DNA of 64,000 nucleotides from Lacisediminimonas profundi (GCF_008831265.1 NZ_VTTH01000001.1:1178001-1242000); one strand, 5' to 3'. Counted from the first letter of the stretch, positions 1 through 9,027 are shown. Translations and numbers: made by a program. Notes: a model not told the origin generated them from the sequence alone.

Positions 1-116
1 ACGGCGACATTTACCAGGCCAGTAGCGCCACCACCGGCAACCTGCCGACCAACACGACCTACTGGGGTAAAACCGGCGCCGGGGCGCGGGCTACCCTGCT
101 GCTGGTGAATTACTGA
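1..116 (+). CDS. 3' end of a gene upstream of mshO-like (C-terminal 37 residues only)
   Basis: An open frame entering from the left edge runs to a TGA at 114-116 and encodes a C-terminal tail of 37 residues ending in LLLVNY. The stop overlaps the ATG of the next gene (ATGA), so it belongs to the same operon. In the Vibrio MSHA locus the gene directly before mshO is mshD, another prepilin. Position therefore suggests an MshD-like protein, but the visible tail carries no diagnostic motif and could be a different pilus-associated product. Confidence 0.5.
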   Translation, partial: GDIYQASSATTGNLPTNTTYWGKTGAGARATLLLVNY

Positions 117-682
117 TGGTCGCAAAGCGCATGCAAGCCGGATTCACGCTGGTCGAAATGGTGCTGTCGATCGCCATCATGGGGGTGCTCGCCGCGGCTT
201 CTTCGCGCTTCCTTGTTGGCAGCACCCAGGTGTACCAGGGCAACGCGCAGTATTCGGAGACGCTTGACTCGTTGCGCTACGCCAGCGATCGTATTGCCCG
301 CGAACTGCGCGAGGCGACGGGCGGCACCAACGCAAACTTCAATATGAGTGCAACCTCGCCGCAATACAGCCGGATCGATTACCTTGTTTCCAACGGCAAT
401 TCGATGACCCGCAACACGCCAACCGTGACAATAGGGCAGAACACTGCGACCAAAATTGTCACGATTGCCTACAGCACTACCGGCAATACGGCCCAAACGC
501 TCACCAATCGACTCCAATCCCTCAGTTTCGCCTATTACGACACGAACTTTGCGACGACCAATAGCGCCACTTCGGTCCGTTATATCGATTTCACGCTGGC
601 GCTGACAGAGCCGACCAGTGGCCAGGCGATCAGCCAGCGCACCCTGGTTGCGTTACGGAACTGCAATGCGACGCTCTGCTGA
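116..682 (+). CDS. mshO: MshO/PulJ-like type IV prepilin
   Basis: A 188-residue minor pilin. The N-terminus is a short basic leader followed by G-FTLVEM, the class III prepilin cleavage site with Phe at +1 and the invariant Glu at +5. A hydrophobic helix of about 20 residues comes next. Residues 45-65 (LRYASDRIARELREATGG) match the conserved helix that follows the N-terminal helix in PulJ/MshO-type minor pilins. It would be processed by a prepilin peptidase (not in this window) and act in pilus initiation or priming. The ATG overlaps the preceding stop, and the stop lies inside the next gene, so the three are translationally linked. The family is clear; the symbol rests on locus order. Confidence 0.75.
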   Translation: MVAKRMQAGFTLVEMVLSIAIMGVLAAASSRFLVGSTQVYQGNAQYSETLDSLRYASDRIARELREATGGTNANFNMSATSPQYSRIDYLVSNGNSMTRNTPTVTIGQNTATKIVTIAYSTTGNTAQTLTNRLQSLSFAYYDTNFATTNSATSVRYIDFTLALTEPTSGQAISQRTLVALRNCNATLC

Positions 683-1844
683 ACATTTCCCGATGCAGCG
701 CGGGTTCGCCGCTGTCATGATGGTGGCCTTGCTGATGCTGCTGGTGCTGGGCATCGTCAAGAGCACGATGACAATCCAGGGCGGGACGGTTGTCGACGCC
801 GAAAACTCGGTGGAAATGGTGAAGGCCTTGTTCCTGGCCGAGAGCGGAATGGAGCGGGCGACCCAGCGCTACACCAGCGTTGGAACGGCCTGCAATGCGC
901 TCGGCGAGACAAGAACCTTGACGGAAGCGGGGTCGGCGACGACGGCAGGTTCTTTCCGGGTTGCCGACGCTACGGAGAACCCGAACTTCGACACTGACTT
1001 TGACGGTCTATCCCTCGGTGGCGGCGCTAACGGCTGCCGTATCCGTGTCACGGGAATCACGCCATCCAACCGGCAGAGGGTCATCGAATCGGTGGTCGTT
1101 CCGTACAACGCCAACTCGAAGAACAACAAGGCCACCGGCGGGAGTACTACCACTGCGACCTTCGAGCATACGGTCGTTGCCGGTGAAAACCTGCTGTACA
1201 TCGCCGCAGTAAGCTGGGTTGGCGCGAGCCAGATGACCGCTGGCTTTCCCAAGCTCAACACCACGTCGATGACGGCTGTCACCAGCCGCGCTTCGGATCC
1301 CGCTGGGCCATATAACGCCCAGATTTTCTATCTGAAAAATCCGACGCCCGGTACCTACAATGTGTATGTGCAATTCGATACCGCGGTCAGCGATATCACC
1401 TTCTCCAACATGGACATGGCTGGCGTCGACCTTGTATCCGCCAACCCGTATGACGCATACGTGTCGACCAACAGCAGTGCCAACAAATACATAGTCGGCA
1501 CGCTGACCCCGACCACCAATGGCTATCTGTTCGACGTGATGAGCCGCAAAAAGGGCGGATCGAGTGACAGCGACGTCGCCTCCTGCAGCGGCGCGGCCAA
1601 CGGCAATATCAACACCACGACCACCAGCTTCTACAACAGCGGTAACGCCGCATCCGGCTATGCCGGCCCGACCACGGCGGGGGTAAGCACGACGACCGGC
1701 TACTGCGGCTTCAACAAGGCACAGCCGGCCGCTTACCAGGTGGTGTCAATCAAGGCATCGACCGCAGCCGGCAGTGGCGGCAAGGTCAGGCTTCCCGGTG
1801 GTGGCATCGGGCGCTGGCGGGAAGTGACTGTGCCGCCGTCGTGA
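666..1844 (+). CDS. mshP: MshP/PilX-like minor pilin with a large extra C-terminal domain
   Basis: A 392-residue product from the ATG at 666, which overlaps the previous gene by 17 bp; the in-frame ATG at 693 is an alternative start. The N-terminus RGFAAVMMVALLMLLVLG followed by ALFLAESGMERATQRY is typical of MshP/PilX-type pilins, whose cleavage motif is degenerate. MshP homologues are usually under 200 residues. Here the pilin part is followed from about residue 170 by roughly 220 residues rich in Thr, Ser, Asn and Tyr, with alternating beta-type pattern (for example TATFEHTVVAGENLLYIAAVSW). I read this as an appended beta-sandwich domain, possibly a tip-exposed binding domain; that role is inference. 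Confidence 0.65.
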   Translation: MRRSAEHFPMQRGFAAVMMVALLMLLVLGIVKSTMTIQGGTVVDAENSVEMVKALFLAESGMERATQRYTSVGTACNALGETRTLTEAGSATTAGSFRVADATENPNFDTDFDGLSLGGGANGCRIRVTGITPSNRQRVIESVVVPYNANSKNNKATGGSTTTATFEHTVVAGENLLYIAAVSWVGASQMTAGFPKLNTTSMTAVTSRASDPAGPYNAQIFYLKNPTPGTYNVYVQFDTAVSDITFSNMDMAGVDLVSANPYDAYVSTNSSANKYIVGTLTPTTNGYLFDVMSRKKGGSSDSDVASCSGAANGNINTTTTSFYNSGNAASGYAGPTTAGVSTTTGYCGFNKAQPAAYQVVSIKASTAAGSGGKVRLPGGGIGRWREVTVPPS

Positions 1845-1974
1845 TGCGATCGTCCCGTAATCAAATTGAAAAAAGGACTTGAGCCGCCGCCACAATTACC
1901 GTAAACCATTAACAATGCGAACTCTACGAACTCTACGAAACGCAGCCCGCACAGGCTGAGGAATAGAATCACTG
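1845..1974 (+). promoter_or_regulatory. spacer between prepilin genes and the mshI operon
   Basis: This is the only real gap in the pilus locus (130 bp). It contains a short A-tract (about 1867-1875), a relatively AT-rich stretch, a 9-bp direct repeat GAACTCTAC/GAACTCTAC around 1919-1936, and a GAGGAA ribosome-binding sequence about 11 bp before the mshI ATG. It is the natural place for a promoter for the mshI-N operon. No convincing -35/-10 pair could be fixed by eye. Confidence 0.3.
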
Positions 1975-2931
1975 ATGCGACTTCTCCCTAAATCGAAAAA
2001 GCTGGACGGCTGGATGGCGATCACCTTCCAAGGGGGAGAGGTGCGCGAGATTCGCGCGGCTCACATACGGCGCACCTCGTCCGCGCGGCCGGTGGTCACG
2101 ATGATCGCCGCCGAAAAGCTGGAGGACGGCACCACCGCCGAGCGGCTGGCGGAGATGGTGAAGTCCTGGGACGGTCTTCGCTACCACTGCACGACCATGA
2201 TGCAAGTGTCCGATTATCGACTACTGCCGGTCGAGGCACCCAACGTGCCGCCGGCCGAGCTGAAGCCGGCGATGACCTGGCTGGTCAAGGACATGATCGA
2301 CTTCCATGTCGACGAGGCCATCATCGACGTGCTGAGCGTGCCGCCTGAAAAGGGCACGCCCAGAGCCCGCGTCATGTACGCCATCGTCACCCGCAAGAAG
2401 CTGGTAGTAGACCTGCAGCACACTTTCGAGGAAGCGAATGTTTCGCTGGAAGTGATCGACATTCCGGAACTGGCCCAGCGCAACATCGCTGCACTGGTCG
2501 AAGCCGAGGGCCGTTGCGTCGCCATGCTGTATTTTGACAACGAGGGCGGACTGCTTACGTTCACGATGGGCGGCGAGCTGTACCTGTCGCGCCGCCTCGA
2601 CGTCAGCCTCGATCAGTTGCAGGTGTACGATTCCGACCGCCGGCGCGCATCGCAGGAGCGGGTGGCGCTCGAGATCCAGCGCTCGCTCGATCACTTCGGC
2701 CGCCAGTTCAAATACGTCGTGGTCGACCGGCTGGTGGTAGCGCCGATCGGCGACGAAGACTGGGGATTCCCGGCCTTCCTCGGTGAGCAGGTGGACATCA
2801 AGGTCGAGTCGCTCAATCTTGAACTGCTGTTTGACATCTCCAATGTGCCCAACCTGAAGAGCCTGAACGTGCAGCAGCGCTATTTCCTGCCGCTCGGCCT
2901 GGGGCTGCGGCTTGAGGAGAAGGCGCTGTGA
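1975..2931 (+). CDS. mshI: MSHA biogenesis protein MshI (PilM-like actin fold)
   Basis: A 318-residue cytoplasmic protein whose start (MRLLPKSKKLDGW) and overall length match MshI. MshI is a PilM-related ASKHA-fold protein that couples the pilus inner-membrane complex to the cytoplasmic assembly ATPase. The conserved C-terminal half contains LYFDNEGGLLTFTMGGELYLSRRLD and an ERVALEIQRSLDHF helix, both typical of PilM/MshI-type proteins. It is the first gene of a seven-gene run with 4-bp overlaps, and GAGGAA lies upstream of the ATG. Assignment rests on sequence character together with the diagnostic order mshI-J-K-L-M-N. Confidence 0.85.
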   Translation: MRLLPKSKKLDGWMAITFQGGEVREIRAAHIRRTSSARPVVTMIAAEKLEDGTTAERLAEMVKSWDGLRYHCTTMMQVSDYRLLPVEAPNVPPAELKPAMTWLVKDMIDFHVDEAIIDVLSVPPEKGTPRARVMYAIVTRKKLVVDLQHTFEEANVSLEVIDIPELAQRNIAALVEAEGRCVAMLYFDNEGGLLTFTMGGELYLSRRLDVSLDQLQVYDSDRRRASQERVALEIQRSLDHFGRQFKYVVVDRLVVAPIGDEDWGFPAFLGEQVDIKVESLNLELLFDISNVPNLKSLNVQQRYFLPLGLGLRLEEKAL

Positions 2932-3746
2932 GCCAGCAGATCAATCTGTTCAATCCGGTCTTCCTGAAGAAAAGGAAGCAGTTCTCGGTACTCGCGATGA
3001 TCGAGGGACTGGGGGTGGTCTGCCTAGCCTTGGCCCTGCTGGCCGGTTATACCCATTGGCGTGCCAGGCAGGACATGAAGGAGGCGGCGCGCGTGGCGGC
3101 CAGCCTCAAGGCGGCCCAGTCCGAACTGATCAAGGCGGTCGACAAGACCAGGCAGGTGCCCAGGGACAAGGCACTGGAGGATGAGGTGCGCAAGCTGGAA
3201 GCGCGCATGCAGTCCAGCCAGCAGGTGCTTAACTACGCCAGGAGCGGTGGCCTTTCGAAATCGGAGCACTACACCGACTATTTCCGGTCCTTCTCGCGCC
3301 AGGCCATTCCCGGCGTGTGGCTGACCGGCTTTTCATTCTCGGACGGCGGGGCCGATATCGAGATCAGCGGCCGCGCCCTGCATGCCTCGATGGTGCCGGC
3401 CTACATCAAGGCGCTTGGTCGCGAGCCCTTGTTTCGCGGTAAATCCTTCGCCAGCATCGATCTGCAGTTCCGCGATCAGAATGCGGCCGCCAAGGGTGAC
3501 AGCCCCGGCGCCCCCTCCCGTGCCGCGAGCGGCGCCTCCGGGGCGCAGAATATCGAATCGATGCTGCGCGGCCTCGGGCTGCCGGCCGGGGCCGCGCCGG
3601 CAGCGCCTGCACCATCTCCCACCGCGACGAAGGACGGCAAACCGAAGATCCAGAGCTACTTCGACTTCAAGCTCAGTTCGTCCGAGGCCGAGCCCAAGAA
3701 GGCCGACGGCAACAGGGCCGATACCATGCTGGAGCGCGGGAAATGA
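2928..3746 (+). CDS. PilN-like pilus assembly protein of the MSHA system
   Basis: A 272-residue bitopic membrane protein: a short cytoplasmic N-terminus (INLFNPVFLKKRKQFS, the PilN-type segment that contacts PilM), one transmembrane helix at about residues 23-43, a charged coiled coil at about 46-110, then a small alpha/beta domain with VWLTGFSFSDGGADIEISG, the usual PilN ferredoxin-like core. A Pro/Ala-rich linker and a charged tail follow. It starts at GTG overlapping the mshI stop (GTGA) and ends in the ATGA overlap with mshJ. It would form the inner-membrane alignment complex with the PilO-like MshJ. Confidence 0.8.
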   Translation: MSQQINLFNPVFLKKRKQFSVLAMIEGLGVVCLALALLAGYTHWRARQDMKEAARVAASLKAAQSELIKAVDKTRQVPRDKALEDEVRKLEARMQSSQQVLNYARSGGLSKSEHYTDYFRSFSRQAIPGVWLTGFSFSDGGADIEISGRALHASMVPAYIKALGREPLFRGKSFASIDLQFRDQNAAAKGDSPGAPSRAASGASGAQNIESMLRGLGLPAGAAPAAPAPSPTATKDGKPKIQSYFDFKLSSSEAEPKKADGNRADTMLERGK

Positions 3747-4480
3747 AGCAGCTGGAGCGATACTGGGCGCAGGTCACGGAGTGGGTGGATGGCCGCCGGC
3801 TGATGGAGCGGATCGGCATTTTCGTCGGACTGGCGGCGGTGGTCTCCGTGATTGCCTACATCCTGTTCCTGGTGCCGGCCTTCAACGAAGAAAAACGCAT
3901 CGCGCGCGAAATGGTCAACAACCTGGGTGCCTTGCAGCGCCTGCAAGCGGAACTGGGCAAGGCCAGGGCCAGCAGTTCGGGCGATCCCGACCAGCAGAAC
4001 AAGCTGAAGCTGAAACAGCTGCAACAGCAGATCGACGAGGCCGAGGCCCAGATCAGCCGGGTGCGCAAGGAGCTGGTGTCGCCGCAGCAGATGGTCACGA
4101 TGCTGGATACGATCCTCGCGCGGCACGATGCGGTGAAGCTGATTTCATTTACAAAATTGCCATTGGAAAGTTTGAATACCGGTACAATCGCGGCGGTGCA
4201 GGGAGGCCCTGCACAGGCTGGTGGGAAAGGCGAAACACAGCCCGGCGCTGGCAGTGGCGCAGGCAGCGGGGCAGGCAATGCAGCGGTGTATCGCCACGGC
4301 GTCCAGGTAGTGGTCGAGGGCAAGTACCTTGACCTGATGAAGTACCTGGCCGAACTCGAAAAAATGCCCGGAAAACTGGTCTGGGGACACCTGACTCTGA
4401 AGGTTGACGAATATCCGAAGGCGACGCTGACGCTCGACCTGTTCACTCTCAGTCTGGACAAGACATGGCTGAACATCTGA
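3743..4480 (+). CDS. mshJ: MSHA biogenesis protein MshJ (PilO-like)
   Basis: A 245-residue single-pass inner-membrane protein: a cytoplasmic start, a transmembrane helix at about residues 25-47 (IGIFVGLAAVVSVIAYILFL), a long heptad-rich coiled coil (about 55-120, many Gln and Glu), and a periplasmic domain ending VDEYPKATLTLDLFTLSLDKTWL, the usual MshJ C-terminus. A low-complexity Gly/Ala/Ser segment (GAGSGAGSGAGNA) interrupts the periplasmic part. It would heterodimerise with the PilN-like protein encoded directly upstream. The ATGA overlap upstream and the overlap with mshK downstream imply coupled translation. Confidence 0.85.
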   Translation: MKQLERYWAQVTEWVDGRRLMERIGIFVGLAAVVSVIAYILFLVPAFNEEKRIAREMVNNLGALQRLQAELGKARASSSGDPDQQNKLKLKQLQQQIDEAEAQISRVRKELVSPQQMVTMLDTILARHDAVKLISFTKLPLESLNTGTIAAVQGGPAQAGGKGETQPGAGSGAGSGAGNAAVYRHGVQVVVEGKYLDLMKYLAELEKMPGKLVWGHLTLKVDEYPKATLTLDLFTLSLDKTWLNI

Positions 4481-4893
4481 TGATCCGGCTGCCACGTTCG
4501 GCGGCCTTGCTGGTGCTGGCGCTGGCTGCCGCTGTGGCTGCCATGGCGGCTCTGGCGCCGGCCCCGGCGACGGCGCAGGAAATGACTGATCCGACCCGGC
4601 CGCCGGACAGCGGCGATGACCGTCCCGCCCCGACTGCCGGGAATACGCTGAACCTGCAGTCCATCCTCGTATCGGCAACGCGCCGCGAGGCGGTGATCAA
4701 CGGCCAGGTAGTACGGGTGGGCGGGCGTATCGGGCAGACAAAGATAGTCAAGATCAGCGACAGCCAGGTGCTGGTCGACGGGCCGCGCGGCATGCAGGTG
4801 CTGCGCATGTTCCCGGGAATCGACAAGCGCTATGTCGAAAGCGACACAATCCAGGAACTGACAAGGCGGCAGGAGCGGCGAAAAGTACAATGA
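4465..4893 (+). CDS. mshK: MSHA biogenesis protein MshK
   Basis: A 142-residue exported protein: an Ala/Leu-rich signal peptide, then the DPTRPP box and SILVSATRREAVINGQVVRVGGRI, which together are typical of MshK (a PilP/GspC-like periplasmic linker between the inner-membrane complex and the secretin). Two starts are possible: ATG at 4465, used here, and ATG at 4480, which overlaps the mshJ stop as TGATG and would fit the overlap style of the operon; both leave the signal peptide intact. The stop overlaps the mshL ATG. Confidence 0.8.
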   Translation: MAEHLMIRLPRSAALLVLALAAAVAAMAALAPAPATAQEMTDPTRPPDSGDDRPAPTAGNTLNLQSILVSATRREAVINGQVVRVGGRIGQTKIVKISDSQVLVDGPRGMQVLRMFPGIDKRYVESDTIQELTRRQERRKVQ

Positions 4894-6704
4894 AGAAAAC
4901 CACGGCCATCCTTTGCCTTGCCGGCGCGCTTGCCGCCTGCAGCGCGCCACCCCAGCGCCAGACTTACGACCAAATCAACCTGCAACTGCAGAAAGGCGCG
5001 ACCGATACCACTGGCGGCAAGATCCCGGGCGCGGTTGCCGACGCGCTGTTGCCGGCGCTCGATGCTGTCAGGCCGTCCAATGTCGCCAGCGGCGACGAAC
5101 GTTTCAACGTCGTGCTCAATGACCTGCCGGCGCGCCAGTTCTTTGCCGCCATCGCTTCCGGTTCGCGCTACAACATCCTGGTCCATCCCGACCTGACCGG
5201 CAACATCTCCGCCAACCTGAAGAACGTCACGCTGTTCCAGGCGCTGAACGCTATTCGCGACGTCTATCCGGACAAGTACGACTACACGGTGGACCGCAAC
5301 AACATCGTCGTCAAGCCGCCGTCGCTGCAGACGCGCGTGTTCCAGGTCAGCTACCTGAACAGTTCGCGGATCGGCACTTCCGAGACCCGCGTTGCCGCCA
5401 GTACCGGCGGCGGCGCTGCCCCGGGCGTGCCCGGCCAAACCGGCCAGACCGGCTTGCCGGCGACCACCTTGCCGGCCACCACTACGCCCGGCATACCTGG
5501 GCAGCCCGGCGTGGCTGCCGGCGTGGCGCAGAGCAGCCGGGTCAGTTCCAGTTCCACCGCTGACTTCTGGACTGAGTTGCGCGACTCGCTGCGCGCAATC
5601 GTCGGCATCGAGGAAGTGCAGGGACGCGTTGCTCCTGGCAGCCGGGAAGGGCGCAGCGTGGTCGTCAGCCGGCAGTCGGGTGTGGTCGTGGTGCGCGCGA
5701 TGCCGGAAGAATTGCGCGCTGTCGCCGCCTATCTGCGCGCGGCCCAGCTGTCGGTCGAGCGCCAGGTAATCCTGGAAGCCAAGATCATGGAAGTGCAGCT
5801 CAACGACACCTTCCAGTCAGGCATCAACTGGGCTTCGTTTGCGCCCATCCTCGGCAGCCCTACCTCGTTCGGATTCCTCGGGCGCACCACGCTGGCGGGC
5901 GGCGGCAGCAGCCGCGCGCTGACCAGCGCGATCGGCACCACCAATTCGCTGACCGGATCGGCTGGAACGACCTCGCTGAACATCAATAACGGCTCGTCAA
6001 TGAGCACCGACGGCAACCTGGCCGGGTCGATGTTCGGGCTGGCCTTCCAGACCAATAATTTCGCCGCCTTGCTGACACTGCTGGAAACCCAGGGGACGGT
6101 GCATGTGCTGTCCAGCCCGCGCATTGCGACGCTGAATAACCAGAAAGCGATACTCAAGGTCGGCACCGACGATTTCTTCGTGACGCGGGTGTCCTCCACC
6201 ACCAATACCTCGTCAGGGTCGACCTCGACCACGCCGGACGTGACGCTGCAACAGTTCTTCTCCGGCGTGGTGCTCGATGTGACGCCGCAGATTGACGAAA
6301 ACAACAACATCACCTTGCACGTGCATCCTTCGGTGACCCAGGTCAGCACGCTCAACCGCACGGTCGACCTTGGCCCGCTGGGCACGCTGAACTTGCCGCT
6401 GGCGTCCAGCAACACCTCGGAAACCGACAGCGTGGTGCGCGGGCAGAGCGGCCAGATCATCGCCATCGGCGGACTGATGCGGCAAGCCAGCACCGACGAG
6501 CGCTCGCAGCTGCCGGGAGCGGGCAACCTGGCGGTAGTCGGCTCCCTGTTCCGCAGCACGGCACGGGTCAACCAGAAACGTGAGTTGGTGATCCTGATCA
6601 AGCCGACCATCGTCGAGGGCGCGGCTACCTGGACCAACGACATCGCCGAAGCGCAGCGACGGATAGAGTCCATGCAACCCGTCGAGTGGACAGGATCGAG
6701 ATAG
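4890..6704 (+). CDS. mshL: MSHA secretin MshL, outer-membrane lipoprotein
   Basis: A 604-residue secretin that forms the outer-membrane pore for the pilus. It has a lipoprotein signal with lipobox ALAAC (Cys at about residue 17), a periplasmic STN-like N-domain (about 70-150: FNVVLNDLPARQFFAAIASGS and NISANLKNVTLFQALNAI), a Pro/Thr/Gly-rich linker (about 170-215), a secretin N1-type domain and the C-terminal secretin channel (about 290-590). The channel includes VHVLSSPRIATLNNQKAILKVG and a final VGSLFRSTARVNQKRELVILIKPTIV, the conserved secretin signature. The gene begins in the ATGA overlap with mshK, and mshM starts 1 bp after its stop. Confidence 0.93.
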   Translation: MKKTTAILCLAGALAACSAPPQRQTYDQINLQLQKGATDTTGGKIPGAVADALLPALDAVRPSNVASGDERFNVVLNDLPARQFFAAIASGSRYNILVHPDLTGNISANLKNVTLFQALNAIRDVYPDKYDYTVDRNNIVVKPPSLQTRVFQVSYLNSSRIGTSETRVAASTGGGAAPGVPGQTGQTGLPATTLPATTTPGIPGQPGVAAGVAQSSRVSSSSTADFWTELRDSLRAIVGIEEVQGRVAPGSREGRSVVVSRQSGVVVVRAMPEELRAVAAYLRAAQLSVERQVILEAKIMEVQLNDTFQSGINWASFAPILGSPTSFGFLGRTTLAGGGSSRALTSAIGTTNSLTGSAGTTSLNINNGSSMSTDGNLAGSMFGLAFQTNNFAALLTLLETQGTVHVLSSPRIATLNNQKAILKVGTDDFFVTRVSSTTNTSSGSTSTTPDVTLQQFFSGVVLDVTPQIDENNNITLHVHPSVTQVSTLNRTVDLGPLGTLNLPLASSNTSETDSVVRGQSGQIIAIGGLMRQASTDERSQLPGAGNLAVVGSLFRSTARVNQKRELVILIKPTIVEGAATWTNDIAEAQRRIESMQPVEWTGSR

Positions 6705-6705
6705 C

Positions 6706-7599
6706 ATGTACACATCCCATTTCAACCTGCGCGAAGTGCCGTTCAGCCTGACGCCGGACACCAGCTTCTTCTTCGCCAGCTCCACCTACCAGGAAGCACT
6801 GAACACGCTGGTGGTCGCGGTGCGCGGCGGCGAAGGCTTCATCAAGATTACCGGCGAGGTCGGCACCGGCAAGACCATGCTGTGCCGCAAGTTCATCTCC
6901 AGCCTTGATGAGCATTTCGTCACCGCCTACATACCCAATCCCAGCCTGGAGCCGCGCACCTTGTTCCTGACGCTGGCCGAGGAACTGGAGCTGAATGTCG
7001 ACAAGGACGCCAGCCAGCACGAAGTGCTCAAGGCCATCAACGGCGCCTTGCTGGAGAAGGCCGGGCAGGGCAAGCAGGTCGTGCTGTGCCTGGACGAGGC
7101 ACAGGCGATGCCGCTCGAAACCCTGGAAGTGCTGCGCCTGTTGACCAATCTTGAAACCGAAAAGCGCAAGCTGCTGCAGATCGTGCTGTTCGGCCAGCCC
7201 GAGCTGGACCGCAACCTGCGCAACGAATCCGTGCGCCAGCTCTACCAGCGCATCACCTTCCACTACCATCTGGAGCCGCTGTCGCGCGAAGACATCGACT
7301 TCTATGTGGCGCACCGGCTGGCCGTTGCCGGTTATGCCGGCGGCCGCCTGTTCACCAGTGGCGCGATCCGCGCACTCACCGCCGGCAGCGGCGGCATACC
7401 GCGCCTGGTCAACATACTCGCCCACAAGTCGCTGATGCTGGCCTACGGTAAAAGCCAGCGCAAGGTTTCCGCTGCCGACGTGCGCGCGGCTGCAGCCGAC
7501 ACCGGCGCCGCCCGCAAGATGTCCTTGCCCTGGGCCGCGGTAGCTGCCTCGGTCGTGGTGGTGGTGGCCGTGACTGCGGGCTGGATGGTGCTGGGATGA
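6706..7599 (+). CDS. mshM: MSHA ATPase MshM (ExeA-like AAA+)
   Basis: A 297-residue AAA+ ATPase of the ExeA/GspA type: Walker A GEVGTGKT at residues 50-57, Walker B VVLCLDEAQ at about 125-133, and the N-terminal HFNLREVPFSLTPD motif of this family. A C-terminal hydrophobic helix (about 274-296) is a likely membrane anchor. In ExeA systems the ATPase helps place or assemble the secretin across peptidoglycan, and adjacency to mshL supports that role. The stop overlaps the start of mshN (ATGAG). Confidence 0.9.
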   Translation: MYTSHFNLREVPFSLTPDTSFFFASSTYQEALNTLVVAVRGGEGFIKITGEVGTGKTMLCRKFISSLDEHFVTAYIPNPSLEPRTLFLTLAEELELNVDKDASQHEVLKAINGALLEKAGQGKQVVLCLDEAQAMPLETLEVLRLLTNLETEKRKLLQIVLFGQPELDRNLRNESVRQLYQRITFHYHLEPLSREDIDFYVAHRLAVAGYAGGRLFTSGAIRALTAGSGGIPRLVNILAHKSLMLAYGKSQRKVSAADVRAAAADTGAARKMSLPWAAVAASVVVVVAVTAGWMVLG

Positions 7600-9023
7600 G
7601 TGTCATCAACAATGTGTTGCGCGACCTTGACGCGCGACGTCGTACGCCAGTTGCCAGTGCTGCGCCCCCAGCCGGACTGAGCGCGGTGCCCGGGCGTTCG
7701 GGCCGCCGCGTGCTGCTGTTCGGCCTGCTGGCGGCAAGCCTTGCAGTGGCCGGCATCACGCTGGTGGGTGTGAACAAGCTGCCCGATCCGCTGCGCGGCT
7801 GGGTGGCCGCCCTCGTGCCGGGCGCGTCGAAACCGGCAGCGCCGGTGGTGGCAGCAAAGAATGCGAACGGCGCGGCAGCATCTGTCCCGGGCCTGGTGGT
7901 CGCTGGCGGCAAGCCGGCAGATCCCGACCTGAAGCTCGACACCGGCACTGGCTTGGGTGTGGGCAAGATGGTGTCTTCGGTGGTCTCCAGCGCCGGCAAT
8001 GCGATGATCGATTCAGTGACGCCCGCCGGGCGCGCCCGCGAATCGGCGCGCGGCATGTTGGGCAAGGTGACATCCACGATGGCGGGCGAAGCGCCGCCGG
8101 GCGAGAAAGAGGAGCGCAAGCGCCCGACGCCGAACTCGCCGATATTGCTGGCGATGCCATCGCCGGCCGGAGCGACCGCATCGCCAGCGACGGCGGGAGC
8201 GGCGGGAGCATCAGATCCAGCAGCAGCCGCCGCCGTCGCGTCAGCCGCAGGTGTGGCCGTAAAGTCGCTGGCACCGGTGCTGGCCGCGCCGGCGTCCCGC
8301 GCGGCCCAGCAGGAAGTGCTGGCCAATAGCCAGGGCGATGCGCGCGAGCTGGCCCGCCGGGCCCGCAAACCGGCCCGGCCCGCCGGTGACGCCGACGAAC
8401 TTGTCGACGACAGCGTCCCGGGCCAGCCCAGGACGATCCGTAGTTCCAGCGCCGTCAACAAGGTGCAGGTCGAATTCGACAGCGCGGTGAACTTGCTGCA
8501 TGAAGGCAAGATCGACCTCGCCATCGACCGGCTGCAGCGGCTGCTGGCGGCGCATCCACAGCACGTCAGGGCGCGCGAGGTGCTGATCGCGACCCTGATC
8601 GATGTTCGTCGCATCGACGAGGCGGCCGGACTGGCAAGGGACGGCCTTGCGCTGAACCCGGCGCAGCCGAAGCTGGCCATGACGCTGGCCCGCCTGCAGC
8701 TGGAACGGGGCGAACTGGCGCCGGCGATCGCCACTCTGGAGGCCACGAAAAACCACGCCGGCAACCAGCCGGTCTATCACGCCTTCCTGGCGGCCCTGGT
8801 GCAGCGCGCCGGCCGCTACCGCGATGCGGCCGACCATTACACCATCGCCCTGCGCACCGTGCCCCAGAACGGCGTCTGGTGGATGGGCCTGGGCATTTCC
8901 TACCAGGCGTTGAAGCAGGACGCCGAGGCGGAACAGGCTTTTCGGCGCGCCAGGGCGGCCGGCGGCCTGAGCCCGGAGTTGCAGACCTTCGTCGGCAACC
9001 GGCTGAGCCAGCTGCAAAAATAG
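7596..9023 (+). CDS. mshN: MSHA biogenesis protein MshN (TPR)
   Basis: A 475-residue protein starting MSVINNVLRDLDARR, the conserved MshN N-terminus. One transmembrane helix lies at about residues 35-55, followed by a long Ala/Pro/Val-rich periplasmic linker (about 70-270) and tetratricopeptide repeats over about 290-470 (for example AVNLLHEGKIDLAIDRLQRLLAAHPQH). It probably scaffolds or stabilises the secretin and inner-membrane parts. It is the last gene of the operon: the TAG at 9021-9023 is followed within 5 bp by a terminator hairpin. The pilus motor and main pilin genes (mshE, mshG, mshA, mshB) are not in this window. Confidence 0.87.
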   Translation: MSVINNVLRDLDARRRTPVASAAPPAGLSAVPGRSGRRVLLFGLLAASLAVAGITLVGVNKLPDPLRGWVAALVPGASKPAAPVVAAKNANGAAASVPGLVVAGGKPADPDLKLDTGTGLGVGKMVSSVVSSAGNAMIDSVTPAGRARESARGMLGKVTSTMAGEAPPGEKEERKRPTPNSPILLAMPSPAGATASPATAGAAGASDPAAAAAVASAAGVAVKSLAPVLAAPASRAAQQEVLANSQGDARELARRARKPARPAGDADELVDDSVPGQPRTIRSSSAVNKVQVEFDSAVNLLHEGKIDLAIDRLQRLLAAHPQHVRAREVLIATLIDVRRIDEAAGLARDGLALNPAQPKLAMTLARLQLERGELAPAIATLEATKNHAGNQPVYHAFLAALVQRAGRYRDAADHYTIALRTVPQNGVWWMGLGISYQALKQDAEAEQAFRRARAAGGLSPELQTFVGNRLSQLQK

Positions 9024-9027
9024 GCGC

